Shown here in pieces: positions 44,886 to 53,093 of a stretch of 64,000 nt of DNA. The stretch is from assembly GCF_001936575.1 (NCBI RefSeq), contig NZ_MSMP01000001.1, positions 347,436-411,435 of the forward strand, given 5' to 3'. Every line of letters begins with the position of its first letter. The first letter of the stretch is position 1. The translations under genes and the position numbers were made by a program. The notes under the pieces were generated by a model. It was given only the letters and a program-made list of their open reading frames with translations, searched no databases and was not told the DNA's origin. The stretch comes from Tenacibaculum agarivorans. Lineage in GTDB: Bacteria > Bacteroidota > Bacteroidia > Flavobacteriales > Flavobacteriaceae.

Positions 44886-44925
44886 TATAAAAAAAAAGCA
44901 GCGAAAAACTATTCGTTTTTGCTGC
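44886..44925 (-). terminator. Terminator of the M1 peptidase gene
   Basis: Stem AAGCAGCGAAAAA (44894 on) / TTTTTGCTGCTT (to 44925), with eight T on the minus strand. Confidence 0.85.
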
Positions 44926-44957
44926 TTAATTATTGAAGTGGTTTAAAAATATTTTAA

Positions 44958-46820
44958 TTACTCTACTGAAAAAGTATTATTTAAAGGATTTACATCTGCC
45001 ATGTATCCACTTTTATCTATAGTAACTGATTTCACTGGTTTTTTCACTTCAAAGCTGTAGGTAGGATAAGCCCAACCCCAATCTTTTAATAATGTAGCTT
45101 TGGTAGGCTTGTTTCCTCTCATCATTTCAATAGGAATATTAAATGCTTCTTTTGTTCCGTCAGTATATTGAACCTCTATATCCATAGGCATAGGCATTGC
45201 TCCAACTCTTTCCAAGGTAATCTCTTTGTCTTTTACTTGCTTTACTCCATAATCTATAAAATGTGTAGTTTGTGTCCATTCATTTAAATACCAATCCAAG
45301 TGAATTCCTGACACTTTTTCTGCACATCTTTTAAAATCATTTGGTGTTGGATGTTTGAAAGAAAAATCATCATAATATTTTTTTAAGGTTTTTGCTACAT
45401 TCTCTGCTCCAATAACATACTCCAATTGGCTTAAGAAAATACACCCTTTACTATAACTCGCAATCCCATAAGCTCTATTTGTATGATATCTATCTGCATG
45501 AGTAGATATCGGTTCTTCACTTCCAGATTTTACTAAATATGTATATCCTTTATAAGATCCAAGATTAGGATTGTCTTTATTTTTTTTCATAATAAAATCA
45601 CTAGCTTTATTCGAGATGTAGGTAGTAAAACCTTCATCCATCCAAGGATGTTTGCTTTCGTTAGTTGCTAATAAAAATTGAAACCAGGTATGTGCTAACT
45701 CATGTGCTGTAACTCCAAATAAGCTTCCCCAAGGACGTTTTCCTGTTATTAAAGTACATTGTGCATATTCCATTCCTCCATCTCCTCCTTGAATTACTGA
45801 ATATTGTTTATATGGGTATTGACCAATATGTTCGCTAAAATAGTCCATAAGTTCAGCGGTTTTTGGTTGCAATTTTTTCCAATTTTCTAAATATTCAGGC
45901 TCTAGTGTTTTTTTGTATAAGAAATGTAGATCAATACCATTTTTCATGGTGTAGATATCATGTGCATACTCTGGATCAGCTGCCCAAGTAAAATCGTGGA
46001 TATTTTCTCCTTTAAATTTCCAAGTTAATTTATCTCCTTTTGGCAATTTAAGTTTCTTGCTTTTATCTTCATATCCGTGACCTACTTCTTGTGGGTTTTG
46101 TAAATCTCCTGAACCTCCAACAACAAATTTTTTATCAATATGTAAGGTTACATCAAAATTACCCCAAACACCATGAAACTCTCTCGCAATGTATGGTGGT
46201 GTATGCCAACCTTCAAAATCGTATTCTGCTAATTTAGGATACCATTGCGTCATAGATAATACTACACCTTCTTTATTATTTCTTCCAGATCTACGAATCT
46301 GAACTGGCACTTGAGCATCAAACTCCATATCTAAAGTTATCTTTTTCCCTGGCTTGATCGGTGTATGTAAAGTAACTTCAAGTATGGTTCCTACAGTTTC
46401 ATAGCTTACCTTTTTACCATTTTGTTTTAAGCTATTTACTTTTATAAATCCTATTTCATTAGGTTGTAAAGTTTGAATTCTACTTGCTTTGACTAGTTCA
46501 TCACCAACAACTTTTTCTGTTACCATTCTACCATCTGGATCTTCTATAGTATGCAAACGAGCATTCATTTGAGAACCTGGTTGAAAAGCATTAAAATATA
46601 AGTGGTAAAATACTTTATTTAATTCATCAGGTGAATTATTAGTGTATACTATTTTTTGTTTTCCTTTATATTGATATGTATTTACATCCATATCAATATC
46701 CATAGTATAATCAACATGTTGTTGCCAATAACCATCGTTTTTAGATGAAGTTGATTTTTGCGCAGAAGTTGCACAAGAAATCATAAATATCGACACTACT
46801 AAATAGGTGATTTTTTTCAT
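44958..46820 (-). CDS. M1-family metallopeptidase
   Basis: This 620-residue protein has a lipoprotein-type signal (FMISCATSAQ) and an N-terminal beta saddle. The M1 catalytic site follows: substrate-binding GGMEYAQ (GxMEN-like), zinc site HELAHTWFQ (about 368) and the third ligand Glu in WMDEGFTTYI 19 residues later. M1 enzymes trim N-terminal residues from peptides; the signal places this one in the envelope. It has its own terminator. Confidence 0.93.
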   Translation of the reverse strand: MKKITYLVVSIFMISCATSAQKSTSSKNDGYWQQHVDYTMDIDMDVNTYQYKGKQKIVYTNNSPDELNKVFYHLYFNAFQPGSQMNARLHTIEDPDGRMVTEKVVGDELVKASRIQTLQPNEIGFIKVNSLKQNGKKVSYETVGTILEVTLHTPIKPGKKITLDMEFDAQVPVQIRRSGRNNKEGVVLSMTQWYPKLAEYDFEGWHTPPYIAREFHGVWGNFDVTLHIDKKFVVGGSGDLQNPQEVGHGYEDKSKKLKLPKGDKLTWKFKGENIHDFTWAADPEYAHDIYTMKNGIDLHFLYKKTLEPEYLENWKKLQPKTAELMDYFSEHIGQYPYKQYSVIQGGDGGMEYAQCTLITGKRPWGSLFGVTAHELAHTWFQFLLATNESKHPWMDEGFTTYISNKASDFIMKKNKDNPNLGSYKGYTYLVKSGSEEPISTHADRYHTNRAYGIASYSKGCIFLSQLEYVIGAENVAKTLKKYYDDFSFKHPTPNDFKRCAEKVSGIHLDWYLNEWTQTTHFIDYGVKQVKDKEITLERVGAMPMPMDIEVQYTDGTKEAFNIPIEMMRGNKPTKATLLKDWGWAYPTYSFEVKKPVKSVTIDKSGYMADVNPLNNTFSVE

Positions 46821-46835
46821 ATTTGATTGAATAAA

Positions 46836-46864
46836 AAAAAGAGCATTTTAACAATGCTCTTTTT
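46836..46864 (-). terminator. Terminator of the S8 peptidase gene
   Basis: Stem AAAAAGAGCATT (46836-46847) / AATGCTCTTTTT (46853-46864), with further T on the minus strand. Confidence 0.85.
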
Positions 46865-46879
46865 TATGTTATCGTTTTT

Positions 46880-48526
46880 TTATTTACTACTTACCATTTT
46901 TTCTGCCATTTGCAATGCATTATATGCATTTACTACACGACCAGATACTGATAAGTCTGAAAAAGGAACTAACTCTTCTTCTGAACCATATCTTCTCCCT
47001 GTTCCAGGCTTAACCACTTGCATGTTAATTTTAGTTCCAGAATTCATAATAATATGCTTTACCTGACTTGCAGATAACTGTGGATAATAAGAACGAATTA
47101 ATGCAGCAACTCCAGCTGTAGAAGGTGAAGCCATTGACGTTCCACTAAATTTCTTATATTCTCCTTCAGGAGTAGTAGAATAAATTTGTACACCTGGAGC
47201 AAAAACATCTACATTAATTTTTCCATAGTTTGAGAAACCTGCTGGTAATTCTTTATTGTAGTTAGAGCTCATAGCTCCTACAGTTAAGAAGTTATCTGAA
47301 ACTTCATTTACTAAATCTGGCGCATCATTTGGAAACGTTTTTTCAACATCTATGTTTTTCCCATCGTTTCCAGCTGCATTAACAATTAATACATCTTTAG
47401 AAGCTGCGTATTTAATAGCATCGTAAACCCATTCTTTATTTGGTGAAAATCCTTTACCAAAACTTGTATTAATTACTTTTGCTCCGTTGTCTACTGCATA
47501 TCTAATTCCTAACGCTACATCTTTATCATACTCATCTCCGTCAGAAACAGATCTTACTGCCATAATTTTTACATTATTAGCCACACCATCCATTCCTTTT
47601 CCATTACCTCTTGTAGCTCCAATAATCCCTGAAACGTGAGAACCATGAGCTTCATCTTTTTCAGAGTGTCCTGTATTACCGTCTCCAGAACCTGGCTTAT
47701 CATTAATATCGTAAGCGTTATCTCCTACTATAGTTCTATAATCTGTTTTAAGATTATCACCATCTATAGTTTTCTTTGCTTTTTTAAGCTCTCCATCTAA
47801 GTATTCTTCTGCTTCATTCATTGTAGGAAAACCAAAACCAAAGGTTTGTTTCGCAATAGCCAAAGCTTCATTCAAGGAAGCATCATCTGTTTTTATAGAT
47901 TCTACTTCTTTTAAAGTGTAATCATCTTTCTTAAAATGGCTCTTCAAATTTGCATTGGCATATTTTACCTGAGCCATAATTGAATTATATCTAAATTGAT
48001 TCTTTTTTGCTTCTTCTACTTTCTTATCTTGGAATTTTTTTACTTCTGCTAAAGTTTCTGCATCTGCAATAGAAGGATTCATTAAAATTCTCTCATACTC
48101 TAAATGCTCTTTATATGATTTTCCTAAGAAGTTCCAACCATTAATATCATCTACATATCCATTATTATCGTCATCTTTATTGTTTCCAGCTACTTCATCT
48201 GTATTTATCCAAGCTACATCTTTTAAATCTTCATGTCCTAAATCGGTACCACTATCTACTACTCCAACTACTACTTCTACTCCTTTTTTTCCAGCTAAAA
48301 ATTTATGTGCCTTAACTACACTCATACCTGGAATTGAATCAGTAGCTAAATCTAAATGTTGCCAGTTGTTCTCTTCAAATGTAGTAAGTGGTTGTTTTTT
48401 TTCTGCAATACTTACTTCATTGTTCATTGCAGGTGGTACTGGTAATTTATGTAAGTTAGCCACCGACGAACAGCTAGCTAAACTAGCTAAAACGATTGAG
48501 GATACAATTGGCTTGTAAATTTTCAT
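46880..48526 (-). CDS. S8-family (subtilisin-like) serine peptidase lipoprotein
   Basis: This 548-residue protein has a lipoprotein signal (LASC, Cys19) and a complete catalytic triad: Asp91 in VVDSGTDLGHEDL, His in EAHGSHVSGIIG (about 293) and Ser in FSGTSMASPSTAGVAAL (about 462), with the oxyanion Asn in NAAGNDG. A 200-residue insertion separates Asp and His. I chose ATG 48526 over 48532. It is an envelope endopeptidase, divergent from the double-glycine peptide gene; whether it processes that peptide is unknown. Confidence 0.93.
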   Translation of the reverse strand: MKIYKPIVSSIVLASLASCSSVANLHKLPVPPAMNNEVSIAEKKQPLTTFEENNWQHLDLATDSIPGMSVVKAHKFLAGKKGVEVVVGVVDSGTDLGHEDLKDVAWINTDEVAGNNKDDDNNGYVDDINGWNFLGKSYKEHLEYERILMNPSIADAETLAEVKKFQDKKVEEAKKNQFRYNSIMAQVKYANANLKSHFKKDDYTLKEVESIKTDDASLNEALAIAKQTFGFGFPTMNEAEEYLDGELKKAKKTIDGDNLKTDYRTIVGDNAYDINDKPGSGDGNTGHSEKDEAHGSHVSGIIGATRGNGKGMDGVANNVKIMAVRSVSDGDEYDKDVALGIRYAVDNGAKVINTSFGKGFSPNKEWVYDAIKYAASKDVLIVNAAGNDGKNIDVEKTFPNDAPDLVNEVSDNFLTVGAMSSNYNKELPAGFSNYGKINVDVFAPGVQIYSTTPEGEYKKFSGTSMASPSTAGVAALIRSYYPQLSASQVKHIIMNSGTKINMQVVKPGTGRRYGSEEELVPFSDLSVSGRVVNAYNALQMAEKMVSSK

Positions 48527-48674
48527 ATTCATGTTTCTATCTCTCTTTAATTTAAATGTCTTTATAAGTTATTTTTTGTTTACTTCATAGGTAATCACTA
48601 AAAGCAAAAATAATGATTATTAAAATAAATTTTAATTTGATTCGTTAATTATTAAATTTTTAACTATTTAAAAT

Positions 48675-48923
48675 ATGAAAAATCTACAAAGTCTAAAAAA
48701 ATTTGAACTATCTAAAGAGGATACTAAAAAAATTAGTGGGGGAGATAATGGTCAAGGCAGTGTTTTTCAGATTCAACTATGTGAATCAGCTGTTAATTTA
48801 GCTCAAACAGTAATTGATAATGGTTTTGGAAGATGCCCAAGAGGCTGCTGGGAACAAGAAATTATATGGGCTGCAAATTCTTGCCTTGGTAATTCTGATA
48901 AACCTTGGATAGGTCCTTTCTAG
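48675..48923 (+). CDS. Orphan double-glycine-leader peptide, 82 residues
   Basis: The leader MKNLQSLKKFELSKEDTKKI ends in SGG, the typical Bacteroidota GG-type natural-product or bacteriocin leader (Leu-rich start, LSKED, KISGG). The 59-residue core DNGQGSVFQ..GPF has four Cys and five Trp/Phe near its end, so it could form two disulfides or be modified. A C39-type protease transporter would cut after GG, but none is adjacent. A palindromic terminator follows. It could be a bacteriocin, signal peptide or RiPP precursor. Confidence 0.75.
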   Translation: MKNLQSLKKFELSKEDTKKISGGDNGQGSVFQIQLCESAVNLAQTVIDNGFGRCPRGCWEQEIIWAANSCLGNSDKPWIGPF

Positions 48924-48931
48924 AAACGAAT

Positions 48932-48966
48932 ATTAGCCTAGTTATAATTAGGCTAATCTTACTTTT
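48932..48966 (+). terminator. Terminator of the double-glycine peptide gene
   Basis: Stem ATTAGCCTA (48932-48940) / TAGGCTAAT (48949-48957) is followed by CTTACTTTTAATT. Confidence 0.65.
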
Positions 48967-49810
48967 AATTAAATATCTCTGTAAATTTATATGTTTTGTC
49001 TAAGCGCACTCCTTTTTCAGTATGTTTTACTGTAACCAGTTCGTTATGAGCATCATGTTCTAAAAACAAATAATACTCATGGTCAGCAGCTACATTTAAA
49101 AAGGATTCTTTTTCTTTTATGGTGAGTAAAGGTCTGGTATCGTAACCCATAATGTAAGGTAACGGAATATGACCTGCGGTAGGTAATAGATCGGCCATAA
49201 AAACAATGGTTTTTCCTTGGTACTGAATTTTAGGAAGCATTTGTTTTTCTGTATGACCATCTTTAAATAAAACATCAAAACCTACATAGTCTTTAGTGTT
49301 TAGATGTAAAAAATTAAGTTGCCTACTCTCTTGAATAGGTAAAATATTTTCTTTTAAAAAAGAAGCTTTTTCTCTTGGGTTTGGATGCATAGCCCAATCC
49401 CAATGACGACTATTACTCCAAAACCTTGCATTTTTAAATGCTGGTTCAAATCCTGTTCTATCTTTATTCCATTGAATTGCGCCTCCACAATGATCGAAAT
49501 GCAAATGAGTTAAAAATACATCTGTAATATCATCTCTATGGAATCCTATTTCTGCTAATGATTTGTCTAAAGAAAAATCTCCATAGAGGTAGTAGTAACC
49601 AAAAAATTTATCTGATTGTTTATTTCCTATCCCTGTGTCAATTAATGTTAATCGATCTCCATCTTCAATAAGCATACATCTCATTGACATTTCAATCATA
49701 TTATTATGATCTGCAGGATTCGTTTTTTGCCACAGTGATCTTGGAACAACGCCAAACATTGCTCCTCCATCTAATTTAAAATTACCTGTTTCTATAGGAT
49801 AAATACGCAT
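48965..49810 (-). CDS. MBL-fold metallo-hydrolase
   Basis: This 281-residue protein has the metal site THLHFDHCGG (about 100-110), further ligands in FKDGHTEKQM and FMADLLPTAGHIPLP, and the final His in FLEHD. It has no signal peptide, so it is cytoplasmic. The family includes lactonases and thioesterases; the N-terminal GGAMFGVVPRSLWQKTNPAD is like quorum-lactonase relatives, but the substrate is not assigned. Confidence 0.9.
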   Translation of the reverse strand: MRIYPIETGNFKLDGGAMFGVVPRSLWQKTNPADHNNMIEMSMRCMLIEDGDRLTLIDTGIGNKQSDKFFGYYYLYGDFSLDKSLAEIGFHRDDITDVFLTHLHFDHCGGAIQWNKDRTGFEPAFKNARFWSNSRHWDWAMHPNPREKASFLKENILPIQESRQLNFLHLNTKDYVGFDVLFKDGHTEKQMLPKIQYQGKTIVFMADLLPTAGHIPLPYIMGYDTRPLLTIKEKESFLNVAADHEYYLFLEHDAHNELVTVKHTEKGVRLDKTYKFTEIFN

Positions 49811-49868
49811 AAGGACAAAGATGCAAAAAATTAGTGAGCAAAATAGTTAATAAATTAGTAATACTTAC

Positions 49869-49897
49869 AAAAAAGAGCACTTGTAAGTGCTCTTTTT
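49869..49897 (-). terminator. Terminator of the Ppx/GppA-like gene pair
   Basis: Stem AAAAAGAGCACTT / AAGTGCTCTTTTT (49870-49896), T-run on both strands. Confidence 0.8.
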
Positions 49898-49906
49898 ATA
49901 ATATGT

Positions 49907-50833
49907 TTAACTTTTGGTTGTTTTATCTACAAGATAACCTATAGTGAAGTTACTTTCCCAATCGAAAATTAGTGTGTTACAATCTGTACCTTCCACCAGT
50001 GCTTTGTATATGTTTAATCCTGATTGTACTTTTTTCCCTTTCTCTGCTGCAATCTTATCAAACTTTTTTCCGTCAGTAAAAAGTAGGGTGTACCTTTCGT
50101 TATTTTTTCTCAATCCACTTGCTAGTTGAGCAGGAACTCCTCCTATGAAAAAACAATACTTAGTGTTTTCCTTAGGAATAGAGGCTACTATTTTTTTAAC
50201 ATCATCAAATACTTGTTCATCTTCTGTTCCTCTTTGATGATACTTACTACCATGAGTTTCTAAAACTATAGTGTCATTATCTTTAATGTACGATACCTTT
50301 GTATTTCCTGAACCTAAATCTACTATAAATGATTCTTTAGCAAACTTTTTGGGCAATACTGATTTAAGCGCATAGATTCCTTCTTCTTTTGGTGTCACTA
50401 CTTTAGTTTCATGATCTTTTTTTCTAAGTTCTTCGACAAACAGATTGGTGCCTTCTTCTTTTATAGCTCCTGAACTTACTACAAAACTAATATGCTCTTT
50501 ACTCACGCCTATACTTTCAATCTCTTTGATAAAACTATCTAGCTTCCCTTCAATTTCCTCAGCAGTTGTCATTCCTTCAGCAATTAAGCTTTTACCATAC
50601 TCTAAATGCTTAAGTTTCCAGTTACTTAATGTATCTATTTCAATAATAAAATAATTATAACCTGTATTGCCTAATTCGACCACTCCTTTTAAAGTTCCAC
50701 TAACAGGAGCTTTAGGTAAATAGTTAAATTTTGCACTAATACTATCTACAGTTTTCTCACTACTACTATTGGTTTTACAACATATTAATACTATGGATAA
50801 AACAGTTATAAAGGTGTATTTTAAAAAATTCAT
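49907..50833 (-). CDS. Lipoprotein with Ppx/GppA-like fold (copy 2)
   Basis: This 308-residue protein has lipobox LICC (about residue 18). The order of motifs follows the exopolyphosphatase/GppA actin-like fold: LKGVVELGNTGYNYFIIEID (phosphate-1 position), VSSGAIKEEGTNLFVEELRK..VVTPKEEGIYALKSV (position of the family's EEA motif), then FIVDLGSGNTKVSYI (phosphate-2, family DIGGGSTEL). Known Ppx/GppA proteins are cytoplasmic and use polyphosphate or pppGpp. A lipid-anchored, exported relative is unusual. It lies 39 bases after its paralog, so the pair is probably one operon. Confidence 0.75.
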   Translation of the reverse strand: MNFLKYTFITVLSIVLICCKTNSSSEKTVDSISAKFNYLPKAPVSGTLKGVVELGNTGYNYFIIEIDTLSNWKLKHLEYGKSLIAEGMTTAEEIEGKLDSFIKEIESIGVSKEHISFVVSSGAIKEEGTNLFVEELRKKDHETKVVTPKEEGIYALKSVLPKKFAKESFIVDLGSGNTKVSYIKDNDTIVLETHGSKYHQRGTEDEQVFDDVKKIVASIPKENTKYCFFIGGVPAQLASGLRKNNERYTLLFTDGKKFDKIAAEKGKKVQSGLNIYKALVEGTDCNTLIFDWESNFTIGYLVDKTTKS

Positions 50834-50872
50834 AAGAGCAGATTAAACACTTCTAATATTATTAAACTTCTG

Positions 50873-51850
50873 TTAGTAGGGTAAATTTAATAAGTACCCA
50901 ATAGTAAAATTAGCATCCCAATCGAAAATAATCGAACTTGGGTTTGTTTGGTCGTTAATGGCCTTAAAAATAGTAAGTCCACTTGCTACTTTTCTACCTT
51001 TTTGTTCTGCCAATTTAGCATAGGTAGTTATATCTTTATTTAGAATAGTAAATCGCTCATTTCCTTTTCTTAATGTTTTTGCCATTTGATACGGTACTCC
51101 TCCAATAATAAAGCTTTGTACTCTTTTAGTTTGAGGTACTTCTGATGCAATTTTATTAGCTTCTTTATATACTTTACTTGCGTCTATATTTTTTTGAAAA
51201 TATTTAGCTCCGTGAGTTTCTTTACTAATGATTTTATTTCCATCGAGATAAGCAATCTTAGTGTTTCCAGAGCCTATATCTACTACGAATGCGGTTTCTT
51301 CAAAACATTTAGGCATTGCACTTTTTAAGGCATATTGCCCTTCCTCTTCCGCAGTTACCACATTTACTACATACCCTATTTTTTTTAATTCTTTTTTAAC
51401 GGTCTTAGTAATTGTTTTTTGATCTGCTCCAGAGCTTATTACAAAATGTACATCTTTAGGATTTACTCCAAATTCAAGGATTTTTTGGATATATGATTTC
51501 AGTTTAGCGTTAACTTCTTTTGTATTCGTTAATTCTTCCAAGATTAAACTGTTCCCAAACTCTTTCCTTTTGGCTTCCCAATTTTTATCCTTATCAACTT
51601 CAATAATGAAAGAGTTAAATCCCGAAGCTCCTAATTCAACAACTGCTTTTAATTTTCCTTGAACTGGTTTTTGAGGCTTAAAATTAAATGTCGCTGTTTC
51701 CTTATCATTTTTTATACTTGGGACTGCAGTATTTCCTTGCTTGATTTCAGTCGCAACCTTTGTTTCTTCTTTTTTTTCTTGTGTTCTACAAGATGATAAT
51801 AGTGCCAATGTGAGCACCAACAACAATTTTAAAAACGTTGTTTTTCTCAT
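50873..51850 (-). CDS. Lipoprotein with Ppx/GppA-like fold (copy 1)
   Basis: This 325-residue protein has lipobox LSSC (Cys about 21), a charged linker, then LKAVVELGASGFNSFIIEVD, ISSGADQKTITKTVKKELKK..VVTAEEEGQYALKSA, FVVDIGSGNTKIAYL and FIIGGVPYQMAKTLRKGNERFTIL. It shares this whole order with the gene downstream. The conserved nucleotide-contact segments are partly changed (DIGSGNTK instead of DIGGGSTE), so it may bind phosphate polymers, or another ligand, without catalysis. Confidence 0.75.
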   Translation of the reverse strand: MRKTTFLKLLLVLTLALLSSCRTQEKKEETKVATEIKQGNTAVPSIKNDKETATFNFKPQKPVQGKLKAVVELGASGFNSFIIEVDKDKNWEAKRKEFGNSLILEELTNTKEVNAKLKSYIQKILEFGVNPKDVHFVISSGADQKTITKTVKKELKKIGYVVNVVTAEEEGQYALKSAMPKCFEETAFVVDIGSGNTKIAYLDGNKIISKETHGAKYFQKNIDASKVYKEANKIASEVPQTKRVQSFIIGGVPYQMAKTLRKGNERFTILNKDITTYAKLAEQKGRKVASGLTIFKAINDQTNPSSIIFDWDANFTIGYLLNLPY

Positions 51851-52200
51851 GTGTTTAAAATTTTTACTTCTGAATATTCAAAAACTCGAATACGCTCAAA
51901 AGACCACATAAATTCTAATCATTTTCTGTATGAATTTGAAATGATAAAAATCCATGCCCGTTTCGTTCTAAATTTTAATTAGTTTAAATTTTTTACTTGG
52001 AGAGACGTACAAATATATACTTTTTGAAAAAGAATTGAAAACTGCTAATATTAAAAAAATGTTTCTAGAACTATAAATAGAAGCAACTTTTAATAAGTAA
52101 TTAGGTTCTTCAATAGCCATGAAACAAGAGTTCTGATAGTAATTGAAATTTAAAGCATTACTTTACGCTCATGACTCACTTTTAATCATTCATTCCTAAT
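51851..52200. other. Leader or intergenic region of the Ppx-like operon
   Basis: No gene was seen. A -7 match TATATTTG at 52017-52010 on the minus strand could start the operon transcript with a leader of about 155 bases. Nothing else was recognised. Confidence 0.4.
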
Positions 52201-52205
52201 TTTTA

Positions 52206-52449
52206 TACGTTTGTGGTTTTTATCTATTTGTTTTTATGGTGCTATTTTTAACTTTATAAACTGTCTGACCTAAAACTAAGTAGTTAAATTAATTGGGGGA
52301 TTAACTGAAGTTACTTAGTATCTAAAAGACCTTAAGCCTTTCCCGTGGAAGGCTTTCGTAGTATGTACAAGCAAAAACAATGATTATAGTATTCGCCGAT
52401 ATCACTATTGGTAAAATAAGAAAGCATCATAGTGACTATGATGCTTTTT
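52206..52449 (+). ncRNA. Candidate structured RNA A
   Basis: The -7 element TACGTTTG (52206-52213) is followed by a structured stretch and a terminator. Hairpin 1 is ACTAAGTA-GTTAA (52275-52287) paired with TTAAC..TACTTAGT (52301-52319), showing UUGGGGGA in its loop. Hairpin 2 is AAGCCTT..AAGGCTT (about 52332-52353). The terminator stem AAAGCATCATAG/CTATGATGCTTT (52421-52447) is followed by T5. No reading frame was found. The RNA end overlaps the end of candidate RNA B, which converges from the other strand. Confidence 0.5.
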
Positions 52450-52541
52450 GTTTATTTGGTAGAGAAACTATTTTCTTGATAAACTAAACTTTAATCCCCC
52501 AATTATTATTTAAGTTTATGAGTAATTTTCTCTATTCCTAT
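52413..52541 (-). ncRNA. Candidate structured RNA B
   Basis: TTG (52580-52578), 24 bp, then -7 element TAAATTTG (52553-52546). The body contains nested stems GAGAAA/TTTCTC and ATAAACT/AGTTTAT enclosing UUGGGGGAUUAA in the loop (minus strand, 52502-52495). It ends at the shared hairpin 52421-52447 followed by CTTATTTT. No reading frame was found. Confidence 0.5.
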
Positions 52542-52732
52542 ACGACAAATTTATATTGAAGTTCTTAGGATATAGTTCAATAATGTTACTTCTCATAAAA
52601 AACTATAAACTACTGTTTTTATATCTTTTATCTATATAAAATGTAACATAGTTAACAATAAACATAATTTAATAGGTCTACTTATTGTATTTCTAAAATT
52701 ATCTAATTATGATAATGACATTTAAAAAGTGA

Positions 52733-52877
52733 GTAAAAAACAACAACACAACCTGTTCAGGTTGTGTTGTTTCTATCAGCTATAAAACTAGCTACTAGTG
52801 AATGTAAAATTTTGATTCTTTTTGAACTTAAAAACACGTCCCCCAACTAGTTTTTATCCGAATCAAAAATTTATTAT
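52733..52877 (-). ncRNA. Candidate structured RNA C
   Basis: TTG (52916-52914), 24 bp, then -7 element TATATTTG (52889-52882). The body pairs ATTTTGATTC with GAATCAAAAT and AAAAAC with GTTTTT, exposing GUUGGGGGACG (minus strand, 52846-52839). The terminator stem is 14 bp, AACAACACAACCTG (52742-52755) / CAGGTTGTGTTGTT (52758-52771), with six T on the minus strand. Of the three RNAs in this region it has the clearest promoter-to-terminator layout. Confidence 0.6.
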
Positions 52878-52916
52878 GCTGCAAATATAGCTTAGTCATC
52901 CACCTTGATTCTTCAA

Positions 52917-53093
52917 TGATGTTACATTTTTAATTTATTGTATAAACTGTCATTATTCGTTCTTTTCTCGTTCAATTAACATGACAAATGACATTGTATA
53001 TGTTGAAATTCACACCGTTTAAAAGGATATAACTCTTACTTTTTTACATGTTAACATCTCTAATTTATATCATCAAAGATGTATATTGAAGAT
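52917..53093. other. Intergenic, nothing recognised
   Basis: AT-rich region between RNA C and the end of the lamin-tail gene; no gene or strong hairpin was seen. Confidence 0.4.

Noticed and set aside
49907..51850. Ppx-like pair as ordinary exopolyphosphatases
   Set aside because: Both have lipoprotein signals and altered phosphate-loop motifs, so a cytoplasmic enzyme role is not supported.
52220..52449. RNA A as 6S RNA, tmRNA or SRP RNA
   Set aside because: No long central bulge of 6S type, no tRNA-like end with peptide frame and no SRP GGAA/GGAG loop could be recognised.
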